Of a DNA stretch of 64,000 nucleotides, positions 54,544 to 64,000 are shown piece after piece. Each line of letters opens with the position of its first letter. The stretch's first letter is position 1. The position numbers and the translations under genes are program-made. This DNA is from Prochlorococcus marinus XMU1408 (GTDB taxonomy: Bacteria; Cyanobacteriota; Cyanobacteriia; PCC-6307; Cyanobiaceae). Under the pieces are notes generated by a model. The model had not been told where the DNA came from. It did not search any database and saw only the letters and a list, made by a program, of their open reading frames with translations. The stretch lies in contig NZ_QJUE01000005.1 in assembly GCF_003208055.1 (NCBI RefSeq), positions 310,001-374,000 of the forward strand. The letters are read 5' to 3'.

Positions 54544-56352
54544 TTAATTAGAGAAATAACCTCTTGGCGTTAAAAATTTGTTGTTTTTGATAAAACTCTG
54601 ACTATTACCAATTAAAAGAATTGTAAGCATATCGACCTGATCAAATGGCAAAGTTTCGAGAGTATGTATTTCTATACTTTCTTCAGGCCTCCCAAGCTGT
54701 CGAGCGATAGCAACAGGTGTGCTTGGTTTGCGAAATTCTAGTAATAAATCAACAGCCTTTTTTAATTGCCAATTGCGTTTTATTGATTTGGGATTAAATA
54801 TTGCAATAACAAAGTCTCCTTGGGCTGCACTGTTTAGCCTCAACTCAATTTGATTCCAAGGAGTCAATAGATCGCTTAAAGAGATAGAGCAAAAATCATT
54901 CATAAAAGGAGCTCCAAGCTTCGCTGCAGCCATTTGAAAAGCGCTAATACCTGGATGAACTTGAAACAAAGGCCTAGATTCAACCGGTTCATCTAGCCAA
55001 AGTTCAAGAGCTAATCCAGCCATTCCATAAATTCCACTATCTCCAGAGGAAACAAGGGCAACTCTGATTCCTTCTTTTGCAAGATCAAGTGCATGCTGGC
55101 ATCTATCTTTTTCAAAAGTTAATTGTGAATCAATCCGAACCTGATCATGACGGCGTATTGAATCTAAATAATTCAAATAAGGTGCATAGCCAACCCAAGC
55201 AACACATCTTGCTAGAGCTTTTCTAGCGTCAGAAGTGAGCATTTCTAATTCCCCAGGTCCACTGCCAATTAAATGCAATTCACCCTTATGCGGAGCAAAA
55301 GGTATTTTGACCTCAACCAAAGCAATCGTAACGGCTCCGACTTCATCATTTTTGGAATAATAAATTTGTTTTTTTTGTATTAATCTTCCTCTCTCAGATC
55401 CTTTCAAAAGTGCTGCTGCCTCTGCAACTGAGGCAGTTCCCATTTCATTCATCACTACATTTGAGGGAGTGGGAACCTTAACTTTTGAAAGCTGATGAGC
55501 ACTAAAAAAATAAATAGGCCATTCATTTCTTTTTGATAAATTCAATAATCCAATTTCATTATTTTTTTTGTCAATCGTTGCAATACAAGAAATTGAAAGA
55601 AGTGATAAACCATTTTTAGTAAAAGATTCCTCTATCGCTCGCTGAATCATTTTCTCATCAGTATTTCTCTCGCAACCAATTCCAATAATTATTGATGGTG
55701 GATGCCATGAACATCCATTTATTGTTTCTTGCCCTATATATAAGTCAATATTTTTAGAAGGGATTTGATCATTATTATCTAAAAAAGAAAAATTGGAGGC
55801 GGCTGTTAATTGCTGCCATAATTTTGACCCTTTAGATTGAAAAATAATATTTTTTTGCTCTTTAGATTGGCTAATCATTAACTTACGCCAGTCAACATTA
55901 CCGCCTCCTCTTCTCCAACCCCATCCTTCACCAAAGCAATCTAAAGGAATTCTTTTTTTTATAAATGAATCCGATGTAAAAATTGGATCTGCGTCTAACG
56001 CAGATGCTAACTCAGTAGCAAATCTATCTCCGCCTTGCTTATGACCTCCCAAAAGAGTAACAACATTTTTAGCTTGTGAATCCATTACAAGTATCGCTGG
56101 ATCATTTTCTTTGGATCTAACGAAAGGAGATATAAGCCTTACCACGGCTCCAATTGAACCTATAAAAATTAATTTATTATTTTGATGCCAATGATTTTTT
56201 AAAAAATCTATTGGAATAGATTGCTCTATACCGTGAATTTTTTTCTCTTCTGCAAGAGCCGAACTATCTGATATAAAAATTTGATCAACATATTTTTTTG
56301 CTTGTAATCTATCAAGCAAAGGCAAAGAACTTAATGAAAATCCAAACGCAAT
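54544..56352 (-). CDS. cobJ: CbiG-CobJ fusion of cobalamin synthesis, with non-ATG start
   Basis: Two domains: N-terminal CbiG (cobalt-precorrin-5A hydrolase; GSIGAVVRLISPFV, LGGHKQGGDRFATELA) and C-terminal CobJ/CbiH precorrin-3B C17-methyltransferase (LHLIGSGPGELEMLTSDARKAL, LVSSGDSGIYGMAG, HPGISAFQMAAAKLGAP). 593 residues from the TTG at 56325; the frame and family-like sequence RIAFGFSLSSLPLLDRLQ continue upstream to ATT 56352 or CTG 56385 without any ATG, GTG or other TTG. The upstream boundary given here is the ATT; the true start is uncertain. Confidence 0.85.
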   Translation of the reverse strand: MAFGFSLSSLPLLDRLQAKKYVDQIFISDSSALAEEKKIHGIEQSIPIDFLKNHWHQNNKLIFIGSIGAVVRLISPFVRSKENDPAILVMDSQAKNVVTLLGGHKQGGDRFATELASALDADPIFTSDSFIKKRIPLDCFGEGWGWRRGGGNVDWRKLMISQSKEQKNIIFQSKGSKLWQQLTAASNFSFLDNNDQIPSKNIDLYIGQETINGCSWHPPSIIIGIGCERNTDEKMIQRAIEESFTKNGLSLLSISCIATIDKKNNEIGLLNLSKRNEWPIYFFSAHQLSKVKVPTPSNVVMNEMGTASVAEAAALLKGSERGRLIQKKQIYYSKNDEVGAVTIALVEVKIPFAPHKGELHLIGSGPGELEMLTSDARKALARCVAWVGYAPYLNYLDSIRRHDQVRIDSQLTFEKDRCQHALDLAKEGIRVALVSSGDSGIYGMAGLALELWLDEPVESRPLFQVHPGISAFQMAAAKLGAPFMNDFCSISLSDLLTPWNQIELRLNSAAQGDFVIAIFNPKSIKRNWQLKKAVDLLLEFRKPSTPVAIARQLGRPEESIEIHTLETLPFDQVDMLTILLIGNSQSFIKNNKFLTPRGYFSN

Positions 56353-56385
56353 TCTTTTTGGAGTTCTAACTAAACTTTTTTTCAG

Positions 56386-56938
56386 AGCAGAGATGAAACA
56401 TAACTTTGATTTATACTAGGAAACCCCTTAAAGAAAGCTTTAGTAAAAATCAAAAATCTTAGAATCGCCATTCAATACATTTTTTAATCCCAAAAAACTC
56501 TAATTATCATATTTAATAGTATTTTTTACCTATGCTCAAATTCAAATCAGAGCCAAGAAGCATTACAAGAACTATTATTTTTGAGAATCTATATTTACAA
56601 TATTTATATTCATCTAAGCCTATTAAACTTTTTCCAACCCGTCTCTTAAGCCCTTAATTTTTCTAATTAAGAAAAACTATGGATTCCAAGATGGCTATGG
56701 AATAAAAGTGTAGAACATTTGTTACATGCTGCCGTAGTAACTGAGTGTCTACTTTATGCTGATGACATAACACCAACTATAGGTATTCAAGTAACTTCAA
56801 AGGTAGGTCTTGAATTCCTAAAATCTATCAACAAGTAATCCTGCTTTTAAGTAGTTTTACTTACCTGAAGATTTAATCCTAGTTTTTCCTAAAACTAGGC
56901 CCCCCAAACCTCGATCACATTCCTAAAGGAATCACTCG
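56386..56938. promoter_or_regulatory. intergenic region before psaA
   Basis: About 550 bases with no secure gene. A frame at 56719-56838 (TTG start, LLHAAVVTECLLYADDITPT then IGIQVTSKVGLEFLKSINK) has protein-like composition and may be a gene relic or small peptide. The last 100 bases, with CT-rich GGCCCCCCAAACC and AAAGGA before the ATG, presumably hold the psaA promoter and ribosome-binding site. Confidence 0.4.
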
Positions 56939-59245
56939 ATGACCATTAGCCCACCAGAAAGAGAACAAAAAAAAGAACCAGTTCTCGATAAACCTATCGA
57001 AACTGATGCAATCCCTGTAGATTTTTCCAAGCTTGATAAGCCTGGTTTTTGGTCCAAGACTCTTGCAAAGGGTCCAAAGACAACAACTTGGATTTGGAAT
57101 CTTCATGCTGACGCGCATGATTTTGATACCCATGTTGGAGATCTACAAGAAACAAGCAGAAAAGTATTTTCTGCTCATTTTGGCCACTTAGCAGTCATCT
57201 TTATTTGGATGAGCGCAGCTTTTTTCCATGGAGCTCGCTTTTCTAATTATTCTGGCTGGCTGGCAGATCCAACTCACGTAAAGCCTGGAGCTCAAGTTGT
57301 TTGGCCAATAGTTGGTCAAGAAATGCTTAATGCTGATTTGGGCGGTAATTATCACGGCATTCAGATCACATCAGGAATTTTTCAGATGTGGAGAGGCTGG
57401 GGAATCACTAATGAAACTGAGCTAATGGCTCTGGCTATTGGTGCATTACTAATGGCAGCCATTATGTTGCACGGAGGCATATATCACTATCACAAAGCTG
57501 CACCCAAGCTTGATTGGTTCAGAAATCTTGAATCTATGCTCAATCACCATATAGCTGGTCTAGTGGGATTGGGCTCTATTGCTTGGGCTGGTCATTGCAT
57601 TCACATTGGTGCACCAACTGCAGCGATTATGGATGCCATGGATGCTGGAAAGCCTCTAATTATTGATGGCATTCCTATAGCTTCAATAGCTGACATGCCA
57701 CTCCCTCATGAGCTTTGCAATCCTGCTATTGCTAGTCAAATATTCCCTGGCCTTGCAGGAAGAACAGTTGAAAACTTCTTTACAACTAATTGGTGGGCAT
57801 TTAGTGATTTTCTAACTTTTAAGGGTGGTCTCAATCCCGTTACAGGTAGCTTATGGATGACAGATATTTCTCATCATCATTTAGCTTTTGGAGTATTAGC
57901 TGTATTTGGTGGACATTTATATAGAACTATGTTTGGAATAGGCCATAGCCTCAAAGAAATACTTGATAATCATGCTGGAGATCCAATTCTTTTCCCTGCT
58001 CCAAATGGTCATAAGGGAATTTACGAGTTTTTAGCTAACAGTTGGCATGCTCAACTTGGTTTAAACCTTGCAATGATTGGCTCCTTAAGCATCATTATTT
58101 CCCATCACATGTATGCGATGCCACCATATCCATACTTGTCGACTGATTATCCTACTGTCCTTGGTCTATTTACTCACCATATGTGGATAGGTGGATTGTT
58201 CATTGTTGGTGCAGCAGCTCATGCTGGCATTGCAATGATTAGAGACTATGACCCTGCTGTTCATATTGATAACGTCCTAGATAGAATTTTGAAAGCAAGA
58301 GATGCATTGATCAGTCATCTAAACTGGGCCTGCATGTTCTTAGGTTTTCATAGCTTTGGTCTTTACATACATAATGATGTAATGAGAGCCTTAGGTAGGC
58401 CTCAAGACATGTTCAGCGATACAGGAATACAGCTTCAGCCAGTTTTTGCTCAGTGGATTCAAAATATTCATCATTCAGCAGCTGGTTCTACCACCCTTGC
58501 AGGAGCGAACGTAAACCTTCAAAGTGGCTTAGTAAGTGAAGTATTTAATGGTTCTGTCAGTCAAGTTGGAGGAAAAATTGGAATCGCTCCTATCCCTCTA
58601 GGAACTGCTGATTTCATGATTCACCATATACATGCTTTTACCATCCACGTAACCCTACTAATTCTTTTAAAGGGAGTTTTATTCGCACGAAGCTCCAGAT
58701 TGATACCTGATAAAGCTAATCTTGGATTTAGATTCCCATGTGATGGCCCCGGAAGAGGTGGCACATGTCAGGTATCATCTTGGGATCATGTTTTCCTTGG
58801 TTTGTTTTGGATGTATAACGGCTTATCAGTAGTTATATTTCACTTCTCATGGAAAATGCAAAGTGATGTATGGGGCCTTACAGGAGGAAACTTCGCTCAA
58901 AGCTCCATAACTATTAACGGATGGCTTCGAGATTTCCTATGGGCTCAGTCATCTCAGGTTCTTACAAGTTATGGTCAACCCATAAGTATGTACGGTTTGA
59001 TGTTCTTAGGAGCTCATTTCGTTTGGGCGTTTAGTCTTATGTTCCTATTCAGTGGCCGTGGTTACTGGCAAGAATTATTTGAGTCAATCATATGGGCTCA
59101 CAATAAACTTAAGTTAGCTCCAACTATTCAACCAAGAGCTCTATCTATCACTCAAGGTCGTGCAGTAGGGGCAGCTCATTTCCTTCTAGGAGGAATAGCT
59201 ACAACTTGGGCCTTCTTCCACGCTCGCTTAATCGGTCTCGGCTGA
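56939..59245 (+). CDS. psaA: photosystem I P700 apoprotein A1
   Basis: 768 residues, eleven membrane helices. Binds P700, the antenna chlorophylls and, with PsaB, the FX cluster through the Cys in [13 protein letters not shown]-terminus [16 protein letters not shown]. Prochlorococcus-like: divinyl chlorophyll cannot be inferred from sequence. Operon with psaB, 21 bases apart. Confidence 0.99.
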   Translation: MTISPPEREQKKEPVLDKPIETDAIPVDFSKLDKPGFWSKTLAKGPKTTTWIWNLHADAHDFDTHVGDLQETSRKVFSAHFGHLAVIFIWMSAAFFHGARFSNYSGWLADPTHVKPGAQVVWPIVGQEMLNADLGGNYHGIQITSGIFQMWRGWGITNETELMALAIGALLMAAIMLHGGIYHYHKAAPKLDWFRNLESMLNHHIAGLVGLGSIAWAGHCIHIGAPTAAIMDAMDAGKPLIIDGIPIASIADMPLPHELCNPAIASQIFPGLAGRTVENFFTTNWWAFSDFLTFKGGLNPVTGSLWMTDISHHHLAFGVLAVFGGHLYRTMFGIGHSLKEILDNHAGDPILFPAPNGHKGIYEFLANSWHAQLGLNLAMIGSLSIIISHHMYAMPPYPYLSTDYPTVLGLFTHHMWIGGLFIVGAAAHAGIAMIRDYDPAVHIDNVLDRILKARDALISHLNWACMFLGFHSFGLYIHNDVMRALGRPQDMFSDTGIQLQPVFAQWIQNIHHSAAGSTTLAGANVNLQSGLVSEVFNGSVSQVGGKIGIAPIPLGTADFMIHHIHAFTIHVTLLILLKGVLFARSSRLIPDKANLGFRFPCDGPGRGGTCQVSSWDHVFLGLFWMYNGLSVVIFHFSWKMQSDVWGLTGGNFAQSSITINGWLRDFLWAQSSQVLTSYGQPISMYGLMFLGAHFVWAFSLMFLFSGRGYWQELFESIIWAHNKLKLAPTIQPRALSITQGRAVGAAHFLLGGIATTWAFFHARLIGLG

Positions 59246-59266
59246 CCCTCTCTGATTTTTTATAAA

Positions 59267-61495
59267 ATGGCAACTAAATTTCCATCTTTTAGTCAGGGTC
59301 TTGCTCAAGACCCTACAACCAGGAGAATCTGGTACGGCATAGCTACCGCTCATGACTTTGAAAGTCATGACGGTATGACAGAGGAGCAGTTATATCAAAA
59401 ACTGTTCTCCACACATTTTGGTCACTTAGCCATAATTGGTCTTTGGGTGGCGGGAAATCTTTTCCACATTGCTTGGCAAGGAAACTTTGAGCAATGGGTT
59501 CTTGATCCAACCCATTCTCGTCCAATTGCTCATGCAATTTGGGATCCTCATTTTGGACCAGGTCTTACTGAGGCACTTACTCAGGCAGGAGCAACTTCTC
59601 CTGTAAATATTGCTTACTCAGGCTTATACCACTGGTGGTACACAATTGGTATGAGAACTAATGAGCAGCTTTTTCAAGGTGCAATATTTATAAACATCCT
59701 TGTCTGTTGGTTATTGTTTGCTGGGTGGCTTCACCTGCAACCTAAATACAGACCATCATTAGCATGGTTTAAGAATGCAGAATCTCAATTAAATCACCAC
59801 TTAGCTGTTCTTTTTGGATTCAGCAGCATTGCTTGGACTGGTCATTTAATTCACGTAGCTATTCCTGAATCAAGAGGAATACATATTGGTTGGGATAACT
59901 GGTTAACTGTTATGCCTCATCCAGAGGGTTTAACCCCATTTTTCTCTGGAAACTGGGGAGCATATGCTCAAAACCCTGATTCACTTGATGCTGTCTTTGG
60001 TACATCTCAAGGAGCTGGAACAGCAATATTTACATTCTTAGGTGGTCTTCACCCTCAAAGTGAATCACTTTGGCTAACTGATATTGCTCACCATCATTTG
60101 GCTATTGGAGTTGTATTTATAATTGCTGGTCATATGTATAGGACTAACTTTGGGATTGGTCATAGTCTTAAAGAAATTACTGAAGCACACAACACCAGTC
60201 ACCCTAAAGACCCTCATAAAGGTTATTTCGGAATTAAGCACAATGGGATTTTTGAGACTGTTAACAATTCACTCCACTTTCAACTTGGACTTGCACTTGC
60301 CTCTCTAGGCGTAGCATGTAGTTTGGTAGCCCAGCACATGGGTGCTCTACCTTCTTATGCATTTATCGCAAGGGATTACACAACTCAATCTGCCCTATAT
60401 ACCCATCATCAATACATAGCAATGTTCCTGATGGTTGGAGCTTTCTCTCATGGAGCAATTTTCTTTGTAAGGGATTACGATCCAGAGCTAAATAAAGATA
60501 ATGTATTAGCAAGAATACTTAGTACAAAAGAAGCCTTAATCAGCCACTTGAGTTGGGTAACAATGCTTCTAGGATTTCATACTCTTGGAATTTATGTTCA
60601 CAATGACGTAGTTGTAGCCTTTGGTACTCCAGAAAAACAGATCCTTATAGAACCAGTATTTGCCCAGTTTGCGCAGGCTGCGAGTGGAAAAATGATGTAT
60701 GGCTTTAATGCATTATTAGCAAATGCATCTAGTTCTGCCTCAATAGCTGCTAGCACTATGCCCGGCAACCATTACTGGATGGATATGATTAATAGACCAG
60801 ATGCTCTTACAAATTTCTTACCTATAGGTCCTGCAGATTTCTTAGTTCACCATGCAATAGCATTAGGACTTCACACAACTGCTTTGATTCTTATAAAAGG
60901 TGCTCTTGATGCTAGAGGAACAAAACTAATTCCAGATAAAAAAGATTTAGGATTTGCTTTCCCATGTGATGGCCCTGGCCGAGGTGGTACATGTGATAGT
61001 TCTTCTTGGGACGCTACTTATTTAGCAATGTTCTGGGCTTTAAATACTATTGCTTGGATTACTTTCTATTGGCATTGGAAGCATTTAGCAATTTGGATGG
61101 GCAATACAGCTCAATTCAATGAATCTGGTACTTATTTAATGGGCTGGTTTAGGGATTATCTATGGCTTAATAGCTCTCAGTTAATTAATGGTTATAACCC
61201 ATTTGGTGTAAATGCCTTATCTCCATGGGCTTGGATGTTCTTATTTGGTCATCTAATATGGGCAACAGGATTTATGTTCCTCATATCTTGGAGAGGTTAC
61301 TGGCAGGAACTTATTGAAACTCTTGTTTGGGCTCATCAAAGAACTCCAATAGCTAATTTAGTTGGATGGAGAGATAAGCCAGTTGCATTATCAATTGTTC
61401 AAGCTCGATTAGTTGGTTTAACACATTTTACTGTTGGAAATTTCGTAACTTTCGGAGCGTTTGTTATAGCATCCACCTCGGGTAAATTCGGCTAA
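59267..61495 (+). CDS. psaB: photosystem I P700 apoprotein A2
   Basis: 742 residues. FX motif [15 protein letters not shown] intact; C-terminus ends STSGKFG. Forms the PsaA/PsaB heterodimer core in the thylakoid. Followed by a strong terminator. Confidence 0.99.
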   Translation: MATKFPSFSQGLAQDPTTRRIWYGIATAHDFESHDGMTEEQLYQKLFSTHFGHLAIIGLWVAGNLFHIAWQGNFEQWVLDPTHSRPIAHAIWDPHFGPGLTEALTQAGATSPVNIAYSGLYHWWYTIGMRTNEQLFQGAIFINILVCWLLFAGWLHLQPKYRPSLAWFKNAESQLNHHLAVLFGFSSIAWTGHLIHVAIPESRGIHIGWDNWLTVMPHPEGLTPFFSGNWGAYAQNPDSLDAVFGTSQGAGTAIFTFLGGLHPQSESLWLTDIAHHHLAIGVVFIIAGHMYRTNFGIGHSLKEITEAHNTSHPKDPHKGYFGIKHNGIFETVNNSLHFQLGLALASLGVACSLVAQHMGALPSYAFIARDYTTQSALYTHHQYIAMFLMVGAFSHGAIFFVRDYDPELNKDNVLARILSTKEALISHLSWVTMLLGFHTLGIYVHNDVVVAFGTPEKQILIEPVFAQFAQAASGKMMYGFNALLANASSSASIAASTMPGNHYWMDMINRPDALTNFLPIGPADFLVHHAIALGLHTTALILIKGALDARGTKLIPDKKDLGFAFPCDGPGRGGTCDSSSWDATYLAMFWALNTIAWITFYWHWKHLAIWMGNTAQFNESGTYLMGWFRDYLWLNSSQLINGYNPFGVNALSPWAWMFLFGHLIWATGFMFLISWRGYWQELIETLVWAHQRTPIANLVGWRDKPVALSIVQARLVGLTHFTVGNFVTFGAFVIASTSGKFG

Positions 61496-61520
61496 AAGTT
61501 CCACAAAATTTCAGTACTAA

Positions 61521-61552
61521 AGAACGCTGCCTAAAAACAGCGTTCTTTTTTT
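61521..61552 (+). terminator. intrinsic terminator of psaAB
   Basis: AGAACGCTG / CAGCGTTCT with loop CCTAAAAA, then T7. Very strong signal. Confidence 0.93.
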
Positions 61553-61737
61553 GGGAACTAATAGTTTTTTTTAGGTTATATTTTTTCTATATCAATGCAA
61601 AACACCAACAGAGAATCAACTTAATATAAAAAATAATCAATGAATAATTAACTTAAAACTCATGATTTATCGTTTAGATCCAATCCTTTGCAAAGTTTAA
61701 GTAGGTAAAAAGTTTAATTAAATATAAATTAAATTAA

Positions 61738-61763
61738 ATAAAAAGCCCCTAATTAAAGGGGCT
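61738..61763 (-). terminator. intrinsic terminator of psaI-psaL
   Basis: AGCCCCT (61744-61750) pairs with AGGGGCT (61757-61763); the minus strand continues with TTTTTATTT. It lies 30 bases after the psaL stop. Between this and the psaB terminator is only AT-rich DNA. Confidence 0.88.
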
Positions 61764-61792
61764 CTTTATTTAATTTAATTTAGAAAAACTAT

Positions 61793-62320
61793 TTAAGCTC
61801 CTAGTAAATGATATTCCTTAATTAAAGGGAGAACAGTATCTAGATGCAAAGTCCCAATTAACAACCAGGCAAAAACAACACCTCCAGTGCCACCTAACCA
61901 AAAACCATTTGTAAAATCATTCCATCCTGATCTCGTAAATAAATCAGCTGGAGGATTAGCTACTGTTGCATCTGGAGGCTGAACATTAGGTGCCTTACCA
62001 GGAGCATTATAAAGAATAAAAAGAGCGGTCAATATTTGAATAGCTCCGACTCCGCCAAGCAAACCAGCTGTTAAAGCAAAGTCCGTATTTCTAAGAGGTC
62101 CTGTCATAGAAAAAGGGCCATAAAGTAAATAACCAAAAATTGCTCCTGTTTCGAGACCTCTGAAATTTGGGGATAGACCCTCTCTATAAACAGGAAGATT
62201 ATTAATAACCATCTTTGTAAACCAACCACTATTAACTGGGGTTTGAAGATTACCAACAGTTGGGTCTGAGACTGTTTTCACAGCCCACTTTTGCATAAGT
62301 GTTTCTTTTGATTCAGTCAT
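61793..62320 (-). CDS. psaL: photosystem I subunit XI
   Basis: 175 residues, three membrane helices, needed for PSI trimer formation in cyanobacteria. [20 protein letters not shown] and [17 protein letters not shown] are the conserved N-terminal part; the loop with [20 protein letters not shown] precedes the last helix. Behind psaI with 39 bases between. Confidence 0.97.
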   Translation of the reverse strand: MTESKETLMQKWAVKTVSDPTVGNLQTPVNSGWFTKMVINNLPVYREGLSPNFRGLETGAIFGYLLYGPFSMTGPLRNTDFALTAGLLGGVGAIQILTALFILYNAPGKAPNVQPPDATVANPPADLFTRSGWNDFTNGFWLGGTGGVVFAWLLIGTLHLDTVLPLIKEYHLLGA

Positions 62321-62359
62321 GGGCTAAAAAGATTTGATAAAAAAATAAAGTTTTTGAAA

Positions 62360-62476
62360 TTACTCAGTAGCTGTTATGTACCTACCAATTAAAACAATGA
62401 AAACCGCTGGACCCATTATTCCAACTAATGGAATTAGAATAGAGGGAAGCAAACTTGAAGCTAGTTCACTAGTCAT
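62360..62476 (-). CDS. psaI: photosystem I subunit VIII
   Basis: 38 residues: MTSELASSLLPSILIPLVGI then MGPAVFIVLIGRYITATE. One membrane helix; the PLVGIMGPAVFIVLIGRYI-like core is the PsaI signature. It sits in the PSI monomer-monomer contact with PsaL. The gene is directly upstream of psaL in the same orientation, the usual psaI-psaL pair. Confidence 0.95.
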   Translation of the reverse strand: MTSELASSLLPSILIPLVGIMGPAVFIVLIGRYITATE

Positions 62477-62612
62477 TACTTATTTCAATAAATCCATTTC
62501 TATTTTATAGAATTATCATCTAGTCAAACCAATTCATCCCATTGATGACATAAAAGTTCAATCCGTATATCTTCTTTAAAGAAGATTCATCACTACGTAA
62601 ATTTTTCTCATC

Positions 62613-63095
62613 ATGAATCAAGTTTTTGCCGGTGGTTTAGCTCTAATTATTGCTGTAATCCTTTGGAGTTCAAAAAAACAATCAAAATCATCAGTTTTTT
62701 CTCAATCCCAAAAGGATTCATTTTCAGATAGCACTCGTATTTCCTCTTTAGTCCAAAAGAAGAAATTAATTAATTACAAAAAACCTGAGAGCTTAAAAAA
62801 ATTACAATCAAAGCCTATTTCAAACCAAGCTTCCCTTAATTCAATAGAAATAAAGAAAAAAATAACTAAATTAATTTCTAGTAATCCCAATGATCGTCTT
62901 TTAGCTATTGAACTTGCAAGTCAATGGAAAAACAAAAAAGCTATCCCCTTTTTAAGGAGAGGATTAAAGGATTCTGACAGCAGAGTTGTTATTGCATCAG
63001 CTTTTGCTATTTCATCTTATAAAGGAAAGACTATTGATTTAGAAAAGAAATCTCAATCATCTCGTCCTCCTCGAAATGTATCTCTGATGCGATAA
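62613..63095 (+). CDS. membrane-anchored HEAT-like repeat protein
   Basis: 160 residues: one N-terminal membrane helix (FAGGLALIIAVILWS), a Ser/Lys-rich linker, and a C-terminal HEAT/armadillo-like helical pair (LIAIELASQWKNKKAIPFLRRGLKDSDSRVVIASAFAI-like, split over 100-140). HEAT-like proteins are scaffolds; partner unknown. Its last 43 bases overlap the end of the opposite glycosyltransferase gene. Confidence 0.65.
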   Translation: MNQVFAGGLALIIAVILWSSKKQSKSSVFSQSQKDSFSDSTRISSLVQKKKLINYKKPESLKKLQSKPISNQASLNSIEIKKKITKLISSNPNDRLLAIELASQWKNKKAIPFLRRGLKDSDSRVVIASAFAISSYKGKTIDLEKKSQSSRPPRNVSLMR

Positions 63096-64000
63096 ATTGG
63101 TCTATTTTGACTTTCATGATAAGTGCGGATCTGAAGCTCTCCAAGCAATCCAAAGCCAAAAAGTTGAACCCCAGTCACTGCAAGAAGTAAAGCAAAAATT
63201 AGTAATGGTCTATTACCTATATCTTCTCCTAATAGTTTAATAATTAATAAGTAAAAACTTATTATGAAACTCCCAATAATTGCAAGAATTCCACCAAAAC
63301 CAAAGACATACATAGGTCTTGTTAAAAATCTATTCATAAACCATACAGTTAATAAATCCATTAAGACTCTAAAAGTGCGATCAATTCCATACTTACTAGA
63401 CCCAAATTGGCGAGCCCTATGATTTACTTTTATCTCCGTGATTCTCGCTCCTTCAATATTTGCTAAAACAGGTAAAAATCTATGTAACTCGCCATACAAT
63501 CTCATATCGGTCAATACTTCCTTCCTATAAGCCTTTAAAGAGCATCCATAATCATTCAGTCTAACTCCCGTAACTTTTCCAATCAATCGATTAGCTAATT
63601 TAGATGGAAGTTTTCTACTGATAGTTGCATCTTGTCTTCGATATCTCCACCCACTTACAAGATCAAAACCATCCCCAATCTTATTAACTAATAAAGGAAT
63701 ATCTGCAGGATCATTTTGCAAATCTCCATCAAGTGTGACCACTATCTCACCAGAAGAGATATCAAATCCTGCTGCCATTGCGGCAGTCTGTCCATAGTTT
63801 TTACGTAGAAGAACTCCTACTATTTCAGGTATATCAAAGCTTAATTTTCTAATTACATCAGCACTTTTATCAGTTGAACCATCATTAACTAAAACTAGTT
63901 CGAAAGTTTCATCCATAGACTGCAGAACTTTTAATAACTGATTAACCAAAAATGGAAGACTTTCTTCTTCGTTATAGATAGGAACAACAATTGATAGTGA
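63053..64000 (-). CDS. glycosyltransferase family 2, polyprenol-phosphate sugar type (5' end beyond window)
   Basis: At least 315 residues; the frame is open to the window edge (SLSIVVPIYNEEESLPFLVN), so the start is missing. GT2 features: VLVNDGSTDKS, DGDLQNDPADIP (DxD-like), QFGSSKYGIDRTFRVLMDL, and two C-terminal membrane helices (FGGILAIIGSFIISFYLLII, LLIFALLLAVTGVQLFGFGL). This is the DPM1/GtrB-like group that makes polyprenyl-phosphate sugars for glycan building. Sugar and acceptor unknown. Confidence 0.88.
   Translation of the reverse strand, partial: SLSIVVPIYNEEESLPFLVNQLLKVLQSMDETFELVLVNDGSTDKSADVIRKLSFDIPEIVGVLLRKNYGQTAAMAAGFDISSGEIVVTLDGDLQNDPADIPLLVNKIGDGFDLVSGWRYRRQDATISRKLPSKLANRLIGKVTGVRLNDYGCSLKAYRKEVLTDMRLYGELHRFLPVLANIEGARITEIKVNHRARQFGSSKYGIDRTFRVLMDLLTVWFMNRFLTRPMYVFGFGGILAIIGSFIISFYLLIIKLLGEDIGNRPLLIFALLLAVTGVQLFGFGLLGELQIRTYHESQNRPIYRIRDTFRGGRDD

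Overview
The window looks like a contiguous chromosomal piece of a marine picocyanobacterium, most likely Prochlorococcus. The evidence is an AT-rich genome with short intergenic regions, psaA/psaB/psaL/psaI, a tiny Hli protein, ferredoxin-dependent glutamate synthase, a cyanobacterial RNase E with a short Arg-rich end, an MPBQ methyltransferase of the Sll0418 type, and many very small picocyanobacterial proteins. A low-light clade such as the NATL type is my guess, not something the sequence proves. Both ends cut genes: infB on the left and a glycosyltransferase on the right.

Layout. 1-2.4 kb: the end of infB, a DUF3493 gene and tRNA-Thr(CGT). 2.4-3.4 kb: a 1-kb segment with two orphan ORFs, closed by a degenerate second copy of the 3' half of the tRNA, i.e. 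the footprint of a tRNA-targeting integrative element. 3.6-4.9 kb: folE and a secreted unknown. 5.0-14.6 kb: a metal (zinc) block with a His/Met-rich porin, two DUF3721 proteins sharing a Cys-His-Met motif, a ribbon-helix-helix-like protein with a Cys cluster, znuB, zur, znuC, znuA, an unknown, a COG0523 GTPase and a WD40 protein. 14.6-18.5 kb: mostly small unknown genes (2OG-Fe(II) oxygenase-like, DUF4278, cupin-like, Hli, zinc ribbon) and a double-hairpin RNA candidate. 18.5-28.9 kb: complete urea use, with urtABCDE, ureEFG and, divergently, ureDABC; an NtcA-like site lies before urtA. 28.9-33.4 kb: DUF1830, an extremely acidic porin, small genes, an RRM protein, rpsU and an AbrB-type membrane protein. 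33.6-43.5 kb: radical SAM, CPBP protease, clpS, dapL, rne, rnhB, pheA, MPBQ methyltransferase and a LON-domain protein. 43.6-48.3 kb: str operon rpsL-rpsG-fusA-tuf-rpsJ. 48.6-56.4 kb: gltB, a YCII protein, lipA and a CbiG-CobJ fusion. 56.9-62.5 kb: psaAB and psaI-psaL. 62.6-64 kb: a HEAT-like protein and the glycosyltransferase.

How they work together. Urea is imported by UrtABCDE, hydrolysed by UreABC (matured by UreDEFG), and the ammonium can be assimilated through GltB. The strongest candidate for something not fully described is the zinc block. The periplasmic ZnuA and the cytosolic COG0523 GTPase carry what looks like the same extra domain (FEWxGVF ... FT[EQ]H). In ZnuA it sits between two His-rich loops; in the GTPase it sits between the GTPase and CobW_C domains. 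With the paired DUF3721 proteins and the His-rich porin nearby, this suggests one outer-membrane-to-cytosol zinc acquisition and allocation route. That route is inference from sequence similarity and gene proximity.
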